Source: Paenibacillus eucommiae (GTDB lineage Bacteria > Bacillota > Bacilli > Paenibacillales > NBRC-103111). Taken from it: a stretch of DNA of 64,000 bases. The position numbers and the translations under genes are program-made. The stretch is from positions 62,001 to 126,000 of the forward strand of contig NZ_JAGGLB010000019.1 in assembly GCF_017874215.1 (NCBI RefSeq). Direction: 5' to 3'. The notes below the pieces were generated by a model that made no database searches, was not told where the DNA came from, and saw nothing but the letters and a program-made list of their open reading frames with translations. Numbering within the stretch: the first letter of the stretch is position 1; every line of letters begins with the position of its first letter. Below are positions 41,358 through 50,504 of the stretch, one piece after another.

Positions 41358-41540
41358 TTACGGACCTCAGAGCCGTTATTTTAGAAATTCAAAGGTTTTT
41401 GCCGCTGTTACGGACATGGGAGCCTTTATTGATGCTGAAACCGCGCAAAAATCATGGATTTATGGCTAATAGCGGAACGTATGTCCGTAACTCTCGCGAA
41501 AAAGCGATAAATGGTAAAATAGCGGACCTCATGTCCGTAA
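41358..41540. repeat. Four 23-nt interspersed repeats in facing orientation
   Basis: Copies at 41358-41380 and 41408-41430 read TTACGGACNTNNGAGCCNTTATT. Copies at 41468-41490 and 41518-41540 are the reverse complement type AATAGCGGAN..TGTCCGTAA. Facing pairs can fold into nested stems. They are unrelated to the TTTAACGATG family. Confidence 0.8.
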
Positions 41541-41655
41541 CCATACATCCCTATCCATAAGTATGCCACCACATGTACTAGACCGCAGCGATGCTTACCG
41601 GAATGTTGCGATCACCAGCCCAGGCATCGTGGTCAACCTCTTCAAGTAAAGGCTA

Positions 41656-41715
41656 CAAAAATAAACAAGCTGCCTGCCTACTCACATAATGAGAAAGGCA
41701 GCAGCTTGTTTATTA
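41656..41715 (-). terminator. Terminator after cvpA
   Basis: Minus strand AATAAACAAGCTGC, long imperfect stem and loop, GCAGCTTGTTTATT with T-rich tail, about 40 nt after the stop at 41753. Confidence 0.88.
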
Positions 41716-41752
41716 ACTTGCAATTTTGTGGATACGTTAAGTCTATCTTAAA

Positions 41753-42286
41753 TCATTTTCGAAGAAGTGCTATAAAGGTATCCTTGAAGGTAAGATAGGG
41801 TGCAAGAATGGACCCCGACAACAGCTTTTGTGTGGATTCGGAAGGCACTAACATAAGCACATTGACAGCGATAATAAGGATTAAAAGCGCCTCGGCCAAC
41901 CCTAGCAGCGCCCCGCTCCAACGATTGATCAGATTAAGTCCGGGAGCTTTGAAAAGAAAATTCAGCATTTTTCCGATAACGGACAGGATGATTTTCGCAG
42001 CAAAGAATATAATTGCGAAGGATAGTGCATTGAATACATAAGTATCCAAGCTCAGTCCTTCGATAACGGACTCGTACTTCTGATAGCTTTCATAACCAGG
42101 AAGCGATAGTTCACTCTGCAGGATTGGAGCAAGCTGGCGAAAAAATCGGAAAGCAATCACATAAGCGATAAAAAAGCCAGCAATGGATATAATCTGAGCT
42201 GCAAAGCCCCGCATAAAGCCAAGTATTAGAGATCCGCCAATGACAGCAAGCATGATGTAATCAAGAGCATTCATGTTCGCATCCAT
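41753..42286 (-). CDS. CvpA-family membrane protein
   Basis: A 177-residue protein with four hydrophobic helices (about 8-24, 28-48, 82-105 and 128-150), matching CvpA/YshB in size and in NRWSGALLGLAEALLIL. In B. subtilis the homologue (yshB) also follows zapA. Its first ATG overlaps the zapA stop as TAATG, so translation is coupled; a second ATG at 42274 is an alternative. CvpA has roles in colicin V secretion and envelope integrity in Gram-negatives, but its role in Bacillales is not established. Confidence 0.85.
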   Translation of the reverse strand: MDANMNALDYIMLAVIGGSLILGFMRGFAAQIISIAGFFIAYVIAFRFFRQLAPILQSELSLPGYESYQKYESVIEGLSLDTYVFNALSFAIIFFAAKIILSVIGKMLNFLFKAPGLNLINRWSGALLGLAEALLILIIAVNVLMLVPSESTQKLLSGSILAPYLTFKDTFIALLRK

Positions 42287-45200
42287 TAACTGTCAGTTTC
42301 AATCTCAAGAAGCTCGATCCATTCATTGTATTCGATCTGCAGCTTGCCGTATTCCTCTCTCAGTTCGCGCAGTTCAGCTTGAACTTTTTGAAGCTCCTTG
42401 CGATCCAGCTCATCATCCTTGTGCATCTTCAGCTTAAGCTCTTCATTTTCCTCACGCGCCTGCCGCAAAAGATTCTCCTGCTCCTTCCGCGCTTGCTCCA
42501 GCAGGATTTCCTTTTCCAAACGAGACTGCTCGAGAAGGGCCTCTTTTTCTTTCTGGACTGCCGCTAGAAGAGCCTCTTTCTCCGAATTCGCCTGCTCCAG
42601 AAGGGCTTTCTTCTCCGCATCTGCCTGTTCTTGAAGAGCTTCCTTTTCCTTATTGGCCTTCTCAAGAGCAGCTGCTTGTTCGATTCGTGCTTGCTCCAGA
42701 ATGGCCTCTTTCTCCCTGACCACTTTTGCAAGAGCCTCCGCCTGTTCTCTTTGAACTTGCTCAAGAATTGTTTCTTTCTCCTTACTTACTTCCATCAGAG
42801 CAGCAGCTTGCTCCATTCGGGCTTGCACAAGAACTGCCTCTTTTTCCATATATGCCTGCTCCAAAAGAGCTGCCTTTTCTGATTCTAATGCATGGGCTTG
42901 CTGAAGAATGATTTCCTGTTCTTTACGGTTCCGCTGTAATAATTGTTCTTTTTCTTTTTCCGTCTGTTCCTCAAGCATCGTAAGCAGCTGCATCAGATCT
43001 TCATTTTCTGTGCGCGTCTGCTGCAGTATATTTTTTTCACTGCGAACCTGCTCGAGAAGGACTTCCTTCTCCCGGGCAGCATGCGCCTCAAGGGTTTCTT
43101 TCTCCTTCACAGCTTGAGCTTGGAGTGCTTCCTTGTCTTTGGCTGCCTGTGCCAGAAATGCTTCTTTCTCCTTCACAGCTTCAGCTTGGAGTGATTCCTT
43201 ATCTTTGGCTGCCTGTGCCAGAAGTGCTTCTTTCTCCTTCACAGCCTGAGCTTGGAGTGCTTCCTGATCTTTAGCCGCCTGTGCCAGAAGGGTTTCTTTC
43301 TCCTTCATAGCTTGAGTTTGGAGAGCTTCCTTATCTTTGGCTGCCTGTGCCAGAAGTGCTTCTTTCTCCGTTACAGCTTGATCTTGGAGTGCTTCCTTGT
43401 CTTTGGCTGCCTGTGCCAGAAGGGTTTCTTTCTCCTTCATAGCTTGAGTTTGAAGAGCCTCTTTATCTTTAGCTGCTTGTTCCAAAAGTGCTTTCTCTGC
43501 CTGAAGCTGCTGAATGAGCTTGTTCTTTTCCGCATTGGCCTGCTCCAGAAGGTTCCTTTTTTCTATACTTGCCTGCTCTAAAAGGACTTCTTTCTCTTTT
43601 TTTGCCTGTTGAAGGACCGCTTCCTGATCTTTGATGCTCCGTTGCTGCAATTGCTCCTTCTCGGTCTTGGTCTGCTCTTCAAGCAGATTGAGCAGTTGCA
43701 TCAGGTCATCATTTTCCGCACGGATTTGCTGTAATAAAGCGTCTTTCTCTACACGAACCTGCTCAAGAGAGGTCTCTTTCTCCACACGTGCCTGCTCAAG
43801 CAGCGTATCCTTCTCTGCTTGGAGCTGCTGTTCGAGATTATTTTTTTCAACCTTAGTGTGCTCGATCAGAATGTTTTTCTCAATTTCAGCCTGCTCCAGG
43901 AGAGCTTTCTGCTCTTCACGGGCTTGTTGGAGAGTAGCTTCCTTCTCCCTGAGACTGCTTTGTAACAATTCTTCTTTCTCCGCCTTCGTCTGTTCTTCCA
44001 GCAGTGTAAACAGCTGCATCAGCTCATCATTTTCCGACCGGGCTTTTTGAAGCAAACCATCTTTTTCAGTTGTAATCCGCTCAAGGAGTGTTTCCTGCTC
44101 TCTACGAGCTTGTTCTTGAAGGGCTGCTTTCTCAGCTTCAAACTGCTGCAAAAGATTTTCCTTCTCCATATTCACTTGTTCAAGAAGCTGGCTTTTTTCT
44201 AGTTGAGCCTGCTCAAGAAGAGCTTCTTTTTCTATGTTTGCTTGCTGCTGATTGGCTTCTTGTTCCGTGAGACTAAGCAGCAGCAGCTCCTCTTTCTCTG
44301 CATTTGCCTGTTCTTCAAGCTTAAGCTGCTTTATAAGCTCAGCTTTTTCCAAACGGGCTTGCTGCAGCAGGCTATCTTTTTCTTTACGGACTTGCTCAAG
44401 AAGGAGCTCCTGCTTTTCTCTCGCCTCTTTTTCCTTTCGAGCCTGCTCCAATAAAACCGTTTTCTCTGCTTGATGCTGCTGCACCAGGCTTTTTTTCAAG
44501 GCATCCGCTTGCTCCAGAAGCTTACTTTGCTCCACTCGGGCCTGCTCTACCAGGGCTGCTTTCTCCTCGTTTGCTAGCTGAAGATTTAGTTCTTGCTCCA
44601 ACAGACTCTGCTCCAGTAACTCTTCTTTTTCCTCATTCGCCTTCTTCAGAAGAGCCGCTTTTTCCGCATCTGCCTGCTCGATAAGGACGGCCTTTTCCAC
44701 GCGGGCTTGCTCAAGAAGTGTCTCTTTTTCAATACGCGCTTGTTCCAAAATCACGGTTTTCTCTTCATTTGCTCGCATAATGCTAGCTTCCACCTCAGCA
44801 AGATTACGCTTCAGCAAAGCCTCTTTGTCGGTCTCAGCCTGTTCTTCAATAAGCTTGATCATCTGCACAAGGTCATCATTTTCTGCTTGAGCCTGCTGCA
44901 GCAAACCTTCTTTTTCTTTGATTATCTGATCTACAAGGATATCTTTTTCCCTATTAGCTTGCTCTAGTAGAGACTCTTTTTCGGCATTAGCCTGCTTGAG
45001 AAGGTCTTCTTTTTCCGCGATTGCCTGCTCTAATAAAGCTTCATTCTCTGCATTTGCCTGCTCGATAAGAGCAGCTTTTTCTGCATTTGCCTGCTCGATA
45101 AGAGCAGCTTTTTCCGCATTTGCTTGCTCTGTAAGAGCTTTTTTCTCTGCATTTACTTGCTCTAAAAGGATTTCCTTTTCCATGATTGCCTGCTCTAATA

Positions 45201-46218
45201 AAGCTTCATTCTCTGCATTTGCCTGCTCGATAAGGGCAGCTTTTTCCGCATTTGCTTGTCCTAGAAGTGTCTCTTTTTCCTCATTCGCTTGCGCCAGAAG
45301 TGTCTCTTTCTCCACACGAGCCTGCTCCAGGACAGCTGCCTTCTCCGCTTTAAGCTGCTGCAAGAGATTCCGTCTGTCTAAACGTGCCTGCTCTAAAATG
45401 ACTTCCTTCTCTTCGCTTGCTTGCTGCAGCTTGGCTTCTTTTTCGGCCAGGCTCTGCTGCAATAACAGCTCGTTCTCTTTCTCTGCCTTGGCCTGTTCCT
45501 CGAGCTGCTTCAGCTTTTGTATGAGCTCATCATTTTTTGCGCGAGCCTGCTGCAGCAATGCATCTTTCTCCGCACGGGTCTGCTGTAGAAGGGTTTCTTT
45601 TTCCGCATTAAGCTGCTGTAGAAGGTTCTTCTTCTCCACGCGGGCTTGCTCCAGAAGGTTTCTTTTTTCCGTTCGGGCTTGCTCTTGGATAGCCTCTTTT
45701 TCTTTATTCGTTTGCTGAAGCAAGGCTTCCTTCTCTGTCTTATTTTGCTGTGTGAGCTTTTCTTTCTCGCTCTTTGTTCGCGCTTCAAGCAGCTTTAGCT
45801 GCTCTTCCATCCCTTGGTTCTGTTTCTTTAGCTTGGCTGTCTCCTGAGAAATAGCGTCATACTTTGCGGTATGCTCCTTCAGGAGCTGAAGATTCTCTTC
45901 ATGCTTCTGCTGAACTCCCTCATGAGTTTCCAGCAATCGAACATATTCTTCTTGCAAAGTTTCTGCCTGCTTCTGCTCTTTGCGCAGTTGATCTACAGTG
46001 TCAGTAGTACGCAAGTTTTCGTCGGCCATGTTGACAGCAGCAAGCACTGCAATTCGCTGCGAATCCATCCGCGGATATCCTTTGGCAATACGGAGCATCT
46101 GCTCGTTCACAAGATCTGCAACTCGTTTCATGTAATTCGGGCTGGTAGTTGCCATAAGCTTATATGAACTGCCATATATATCAACTGTAATTTTCGTTTT
46201 TTCATCGGGATTGCTCAT
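42286..46218 (-). CDS. zapA: ZapA cell-division protein with a giant hendecad coiled-coil extension
   Basis: Residues about 1-95 match ZapA, the FtsZ-ring bundling protein: KTKITVDIYGSSYKLMAT, then NEQMLRIAKGYPRMDSQRIAVLAAVNMADEN (split). Normal ZapA is about 85-150 residues. Here about 1,150 further residues follow, almost wholly units of 11 residues such as NAEKAALIEQA, EKEALLEQ and AKDKEALQAQA, an 11-residue (hendecad) pattern that should form a very long coiled coil. A larger cassette (EEQTKAEKEELLQ type) recurs about six times. The ATG at 46218 follows TTGAGGAGGAAACC. It lies between pheT and cvpA, as zapA does in B. subtilis. Confidence 0.9.
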   Translation of the reverse strand: MSNPDEKTKITVDIYGSSYKLMATTSPNYMKRVADLVNEQMLRIAKGYPRMDSQRIAVLAAVNMADENLRTTDTVDQLRKEQKQAETLQEEYVRLLETHEGVQQKHEENLQLLKEHTAKYDAISQETAKLKKQNQGMEEQLKLLEARTKSEKEKLTQQNKTEKEALLQQTNKEKEAIQEQARTEKRNLLEQARVEKKNLLQQLNAEKETLLQQTRAEKDALLQQARAKNDELIQKLKQLEEQAKAEKENELLLQQSLAEKEAKLQQASEEKEVILEQARLDRRNLLQQLKAEKAAVLEQARVEKETLLAQANEEKETLLGQANAEKAALIEQANAENEALLEQAIMEKEILLEQVNAEKKALTEQANAEKAALIEQANAEKAALIEQANAENEALLEQAIAEKEDLLKQANAEKESLLEQANREKDILVDQIIKEKEGLLQQAQAENDDLVQMIKLIEEQAETDKEALLKRNLAEVEASIMRANEEKTVILEQARIEKETLLEQARVEKAVLIEQADAEKAALLKKANEEKEELLEQSLLEQELNLQLANEEKAALVEQARVEQSKLLEQADALKKSLVQQHQAEKTVLLEQARKEKEAREKQELLLEQVRKEKDSLLQQARLEKAELIKQLKLEEQANAEKEELLLLSLTEQEANQQQANIEKEALLEQAQLEKSQLLEQVNMEKENLLQQFEAEKAALQEQARREQETLLERITTEKDGLLQKARSENDELMQLFTLLEEQTKAEKEELLQSSLREKEATLQQAREEQKALLEQAEIEKNILIEHTKVEKNNLEQQLQAEKDTLLEQARVEKETSLEQVRVEKDALLQQIRAENDDLMQLLNLLEEQTKTEKEQLQQRSIKDQEAVLQQAKKEKEVLLEQASIEKRNLLEQANAEKNKLIQQLQAEKALLEQAAKDKEALQTQAMKEKETLLAQAAKDKEALQDQAVTEKEALLAQAAKDKEALQTQAMKEKETLLAQAAKDQEALQAQAVKEKEALLAQAAKDKESLQAEAVKEKEAFLAQAAKDKEALQAQAVKEKETLEAHAAREKEVLLEQVRSEKNILQQTRTENEDLMQLLTMLEEQTEKEKEQLLQRNRKEQEIILQQAHALESEKAALLEQAYMEKEAVLVQARMEQAAALMEVSKEKETILEQVQREQAEALAKVVREKEAILEQARIEQAAALEKANKEKEALQEQADAEKKALLEQANSEKEALLAAVQKEKEALLEQSRLEKEILLEQARKEQENLLRQAREENEELKLKMHKDDELDRKELQKVQAELRELREEYGKLQIEYNEWIELLEIETDS

Positions 46219-46280
46219 AAAAGGTTTCCTCCTCAAATCTTTGCCTCAGCAATACCAGCACGAAAGCTTCATACTTTAGA

Positions 46281-46321
46281 TAAAAAGCTGGTTATATCGA
46301 GTAGTTCGATACAGCCAGCCT
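46281..46321 (-). terminator. Terminator between pheT and zapA
   Basis: Minus strand GGCTGGCTGTATCGA, loop, TCGATATAACCAGC followed by TTTTTATC. Confidence 0.85.
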
Positions 46322-46350
46322 ATTTTCCTGCCCTTAGGTGTTTGGTTTTG

Positions 46351-48804
46351 TTATTTTCTTAGTTCAGCAGCAAATTTCTCTTCCAAAGCGCGAACTACGC
46401 TGCCATGCAGCTCTGTTACTTCCTCATCCAGCAGCGTGCGCTCCGGGTGACGGTATAGAAGTGCGAACGCTACACTTTTTCTGTCAGCCCCCAGCCGCTC
46501 TCCTGTAAAAATATCAAAAACCTGCAGTGATTCAAGCAATGAACCGGCAATTTCCCGGATCGTGCTCTCCATATGTCCGACAGCTACCGCTTGCCCGACC
46601 ACAACTGCCATATCCCGTCCGATTGCCGGATAGCGCGGAAGCAACTTGTAATCAATTTCGGAACCAGCGGCGGCTATAATGGACTCCATTTCGACCTCCA
46701 ACACATACGTATCCTCAAGATCGCGACGCTGTTGAAGCGCTGGATGCAGCTGGCCAATCCGGCCAATCAGTTTGTTTCCATCTTCGCTGTTCAAGTAAAG
46801 CTCTGCCGTTCTACCTGGATGGAAGCCTTCCGGCTGCGCCGATTCGTAAACCAGGCCTTTTATACCCAGATAATCAATTAGACGATCGAAGATTCCTTTT
46901 AGATCATAAAAATCTATGTTCTCCGACTTCTGACCCCAATGGGCTTGCCTGCGCTTGCCTGCCAGTACAATGGACAGCAACAGCTTCTCCTGCGGGAGGT
47001 CCGTTAAGGTTTCCTCATCCGTAACAAACACATTTCCCATTTCAAAAATAGCCAGGTCACTCGTGCTGCGATTGCGATTATAGCTTACTACCTCCAGCAG
47101 GTTAGGCATTAGGCTTGTACGCAGAGTGCTCCGCTCCTCGCTCATCGGCATAGCCAGGGCAATCGGCTGTGACTGTGGATAAAGCCCCGGGAAATCTGCT
47201 TTTTGAGCAGGGTGAGTGAAGGAATACGTAATCACCTCGTGCAAGCCGCTTTGAGTGAGCAAGTTACGAGTGATGCGGCGGATGGCTTGTTCTTTATTCA
47301 AGGAACCAGGTGTGGTGACTCCTGTCATTAATGTTGTTGGAAGATTGTCGTAGCCATAAAGACGGGCTACCTCTTCAATGAGATCAACATCGCGGGTAAT
47401 GTCGCCGCGGCGGCTTGGCACATGTACAAGCAATGTGTTCTCGCCCTCATTGTCATAAGTGAAATGCAGACGATCAAGCGTTTCCTGCATCTCAGAAAGT
47501 GATAACTCCGTGCCAAGGTAAGTATTCACCTTGGACAGTGCAAGCTGAATGAGAACAGGCTTATGCTCTCCGGCAACAGCTTCGACGATGCCTTCAGCGA
47601 CGGTGCCATTGGCATATTGAGCCATCAATGCTGCAGCGCGGTTTAAAGCCGGCAGCACCGCTTCCGGGTTTACTTCTTTCTCGAAGCGCAGGCTCGCTTC
47701 AGAGCGAAGGCCAAGCTGGCGCGAGGCTTTGCGTACGGAGCTGCCCGCGAATTTGGCGGACTCCAGCAGGATGCGCGTCGTCCCCTCTGTCACCTCGGAG
47801 TTGGCACCGCCCATAACACCGGCTAACGCCACAGGCTTCGTACCGTCCGTGATAAGCAGCATATGCGGCTCCAGCGTCCGCTCAGCGCCGTCCAGCGTGA
47901 CAAGCTTCTCTCCGGGCTCAGCAAGACGCACGTCGATGTGCCCGTTCTCCAGGTTGTCTGCATCAAATGCATGCAGCGGCTGTCCATACTCGAGCATCAC
48001 GAAATTGGTGATGTCGACAATATTGTTGATGGGGCGGATTCCTGCCCCCATTAAGCGGTTCTGCAGCCATAGCGGCGAAGTTCCGATTTGCACGCCCTCG
48101 ATGAGACGAGCAGCGTAGTGCGAGCATTGCTCGGCAGCCGTAATGCTGACGCTGATGCGATCAGCAGCTTGAACGACAGCACCGCCGCTGGCGCGAAGGG
48201 TCTGCTCGCTATCCGGCAGCTTGATGCCCCGGCCCAGAATCGCAGCAATCTCATAGGCGGCGCCCAGCATGCTCAGGCAGTCGGAACGATTCGGGGTAAG
48301 ATCGAAATCGAGAATCTTGTCGTCAATATCAAGTACTTCGAGGATCGATCTGCCAATTTCCGTATCCTGCGGAAGGACAAGAATGCCTTCCTGAATTTCT
48401 TTGGGCAGCAGCTTGTCGTTGAGCCCGAGCTCCTTCGCGGAGCAGATCATTCCTTGCGATTCCATGCCGCGCAGCTTGGCGCGCTTGATCTCCAAACCAC
48501 CTGGCAGCACAGCGCCCACAAGTGCGACTGGAACTTTTTGTCCGGCATCGACGTTCTTGGCTCCGCAAACAATCTGCAGGTCTTCGCCTTGACCCACATC
48601 CAGGATGCACACACTAAGCTTATCCGCATCAGGATGCTTCTCCCGTGATTTCACGTAGCCAACAACGACTTGGGTAACTCCTTTGTTAAGATCCTCAACG
48701 GTATCTACTTCAATCCCGCTGCGAGTCAGCTTCTCGGCTAGCTCTTCTGCTGTAAATCCGGAAACGTCCACATATTCAGACAACCATTTATAGGATACTT
48801 TCAT
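46351..48804 (-). CDS. pheT: Phenylalanyl-tRNA synthetase beta subunit
   Basis: An 817-residue subunit of the alpha2-beta2 enzyme that charges tRNA-Phe. It has an N-terminal tRNA-binding (EMAP-like) domain (about 40-150: VVVGYVKSREKHPDADKLSVC), B3/B4 editing domain, a B5 DNA-binding-like domain, and a C-terminal anticodon-binding (FDX-ACB) domain (about 725-817, starting near LLPRYPAIGRDMAVVV). The ATG at 48804 follows AGGAGGAGTG; the open frame further upstream covers an intergenic repeat, so it is not used. It forms an operon with pheS. Confidence 0.97.
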   Translation of the reverse strand: MKVSYKWLSEYVDVSGFTAEELAEKLTRSGIEVDTVEDLNKGVTQVVVGYVKSREKHPDADKLSVCILDVGQGEDLQIVCGAKNVDAGQKVPVALVGAVLPGGLEIKRAKLRGMESQGMICSAKELGLNDKLLPKEIQEGILVLPQDTEIGRSILEVLDIDDKILDFDLTPNRSDCLSMLGAAYEIAAILGRGIKLPDSEQTLRASGGAVVQAADRISVSITAAEQCSHYAARLIEGVQIGTSPLWLQNRLMGAGIRPINNIVDITNFVMLEYGQPLHAFDADNLENGHIDVRLAEPGEKLVTLDGAERTLEPHMLLITDGTKPVALAGVMGGANSEVTEGTTRILLESAKFAGSSVRKASRQLGLRSEASLRFEKEVNPEAVLPALNRAAALMAQYANGTVAEGIVEAVAGEHKPVLIQLALSKVNTYLGTELSLSEMQETLDRLHFTYDNEGENTLLVHVPSRRGDITRDVDLIEEVARLYGYDNLPTTLMTGVTTPGSLNKEQAIRRITRNLLTQSGLHEVITYSFTHPAQKADFPGLYPQSQPIALAMPMSEERSTLRTSLMPNLLEVVSYNRNRSTSDLAIFEMGNVFVTDEETLTDLPQEKLLLSIVLAGKRRQAHWGQKSENIDFYDLKGIFDRLIDYLGIKGLVYESAQPEGFHPGRTAELYLNSEDGNKLIGRIGQLHPALQQRRDLEDTYVLEVEMESIIAAAGSEIDYKLLPRYPAIGRDMAVVVGQAVAVGHMESTIREIAGSLLESLQVFDIFTGERLGADRKSVAFALLYRHPERTLLDEEVTELHGSVVRALEEKFAAELRK

Positions 48805-48819
48805 TGCTGCACTCCTCCT

Positions 48820-48919
48820 AATAGCTTTCGTAAGAAAGCTAACTTCGTAAGCATAATCTTTGATCTTCGTTTGAGCGTTCTTTAAGAACGCTAACTTCAT
48901 AAGCATGTTCTTTGAGCTT
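48820..48919 (-). repeat. Two tandem hairpin units between pheS and pheT
   Basis: Each unit has a short hairpin (AGCTTTC/GAAAGCT and GCGTTC/GAACGC) followed by the related tail AACTTCRTAAGCATRWTCTTTGA. The stems differ but remain paired. Confidence 0.6.
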
Positions 48920-48941
48920 TTATACTTTTTCTTTTATCTTT

Positions 48942-49976
48942 TTATATATGAACGAACTGCTTTAAGAAACGTAAATCATTCGTGTAAAAATGACGGATAT
49001 CCTCAATGCCATATTTCAGCATCGCAATCCGCTCCGCTCCCATACCGAAAGCAAAACCGCTGTATTCATTCGGATCATAGCCTGACATTTCCAGTACGCG
49101 AGGATGCACCATGCCTGAACCTAGAATCTCAATCCAACCTGTATGCTTACAGATTCTGCAGCCTTTGCCGCCGCACATCATGCAGGATACGTCCACTTCT
49201 GCACTCGGCTCTGTAAAAGGAAAGAAGCTGGGGCGGAGACGAATTTCCGTGTTTGCACCGTATAGCTCTCTTACGAATTGCAGCAGCGTCCCCTTCAAAT
49301 CGCTCATACGGATGTTGCGGTCGATGACCAGGCCTTCAATTTGAGAAAATTGATGGGAATGGGTCGCATCATCATCATCTCTGCGGTATACCTTGCCGGG
49401 AGAGATAATTTTGATCGGCACCGCACCTTTACTCGCTTGCATAGTCCTCACCTGAACCGGGGAGGTTTGTGTGCGCATAAGAATCTCATCTGTAATATAG
49501 AAGGAATCCTGCATATCTCGGGCAGGGTGCTCCTTAGGTAAGTTCAGCGCCTCAAAGTTATAATAATCCCGTTCCACTTCAGGCCCTTCCGCGATAATGA
49601 AGCCCATTCCGAGGAAAATATCTTCGATTTCCTGCACAACCTTGTTAATCGGATGCACGGCACCTAGCGGTGATGGACGACCTGGAAGTGTTACGTCGAT
49701 CGTCTCAGCGCGCAATCTGTTCTCGGTCTCCTGTGCTTGATAGGCAGCCTGCTTTTGTTCAATAACAGCTTCAATTTCAGCACGCACATCATTCGCCACT
49801 TGTCCGATGAGCGGACGTTCCTCAGCGCTTAGCGCCCCCATACCGCGGAGCACCTCAGTGAGAGGTCCCTTTTTTCCTAAATATTTGATTCGCAGATCAT
49901 TAAGCTCCTGTTGGCTATTTACCCCGCCAAGCTCCTGCAATGCCTCCTGCTTTAATGCTTCCAAACGAGCTTTCAT
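48942..49976 (-). CDS. pheS: Phenylalanyl-tRNA synthetase alpha subunit
   Basis: A 344-residue catalytic subunit. An N-terminal coiled coil (about 1-85) contacts tRNA. Class II motifs are present: GFIIAEGPEVERDYYNFEALN, RRDDDDATHSHQFSQIEGLVID (split, motif 2 region) and the C-terminal GFAFGMGAERIAML (motif 3). It is preceded by a T-box leader that senses uncharged tRNA-Phe. The ATG at 49976 follows TAGGAGGGCACAACG. It is co-transcribed with pheT across a 137-nt gap holding a tandem repeat. Confidence 0.97.
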   Translation of the reverse strand: MKARLEALKQEALQELGGVNSQQELNDLRIKYLGKKGPLTEVLRGMGALSAEERPLIGQVANDVRAEIEAVIEQKQAAYQAQETENRLRAETIDVTLPGRPSPLGAVHPINKVVQEIEDIFLGMGFIIAEGPEVERDYYNFEALNLPKEHPARDMQDSFYITDEILMRTQTSPVQVRTMQASKGAVPIKIISPGKVYRRDDDDATHSHQFSQIEGLVIDRNIRMSDLKGTLLQFVRELYGANTEIRLRPSFFPFTEPSAEVDVSCMMCGGKGCRICKHTGWIEILGSGMVHPRVLEMSGYDPNEYSGFAFGMGAERIAMLKYGIEDIRHFYTNDLRFLKQFVHI

Positions 49977-50036
49977 CGTTGTGCCCTCCTACATAAAATC
50001 ATATTTTCGCTGTCTCGTCGGGACGGTTTTCACTTT

Positions 50037-50345
50037 TTTTCGCACAAAAAAAGACCTCCCCATCCCGGATAAGGGACGAAAAAAGCCGTGGTACCACCCT
50101 TGTTAGATCGCCCGCCGTTCTGCTGCTTGGCAGCATAGCGAAGCTGAATCTCACTTCATTGAACATAACGGACCTGTGTGTCCGGTTCCCCCTACTGAAG
50201 CCGCCTCTATGGGCTCACTTGTTCAAAGGACTGCTCGGGAGCGAACTTCGGCAGCCTGTTTCTTTGGGGATGCTCTCAATCTCTGGCTTCCCTTCCCTGT
50301 AAAGAGGCACTGCTTACTCTTCTCCGTCGATGCATTTGCTAAGTA
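50037..50345 (-). promoter_or_regulatory. T-box leader controlling pheST
   Basis: The minus strand contains the conserved T-box block AAGGGTGGTACCACGGC (about 50086-50102) followed by a terminator stem and TTTTTTT. An AGTA-containing stem I (GAAGAGTAAGCAG) begins near 50330. The likely specifier is TTC (minus strand of 50243-50245), a Phe codon, in CCGAAGTTCGCTCC. Uncharged tRNA-Phe would favour the antiterminator and allow pheST transcription. Confidence 0.95.
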
Positions 50346-50361
50346 TTTTGGTTTACCAATT

Positions 50362-50391
50362 ATTATATTGCAAAATGCAGGTAAGATGCAA
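50362..50391 (-). promoter_or_regulatory. Sigma-A promoter of pheST
   Basis: Minus strand TTGCAT (50386-50391), 18 nt, TATAAT (50362-50367), placing the start near the beginning of the T-box. Confidence 0.75.
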
Positions 50392-50504
50392 GCTCTTAAA
50401 TGGAAATGTGCAATTATAGGAGCTTGGCTCTCGGCTGACGAGATTTCCTAGCGGATGCAAGCGCTGGGTATGAATAGCGCGCGCAGCTGTGAAGGATCTG
50501 CTAC

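Larger units (their letters stand above)
40673..41655. repeat. Gene-free repeat-rich interval C
   Basis: About 1 kb without a believable gene. It holds inverted palindrome cluster C (40791-40980), a 13-unit octamer array (41225-41328) and four 23-nt repeats (41358-41540). The rest of the stretch shows nothing recognisable. It separates mutS2 and the cupredoxin from cvpA, where polX lies in B. subtilis. Confidence 0.7.

Noticed and set aside
42379..45718. Several plus-strand frames of 60-240 codons opposite the zapA extension
   Set aside because: They are shadows of the repetitive coding strand; composition (Ser/Cys/Phe-rich repeats) mirrors the hendecad codons.
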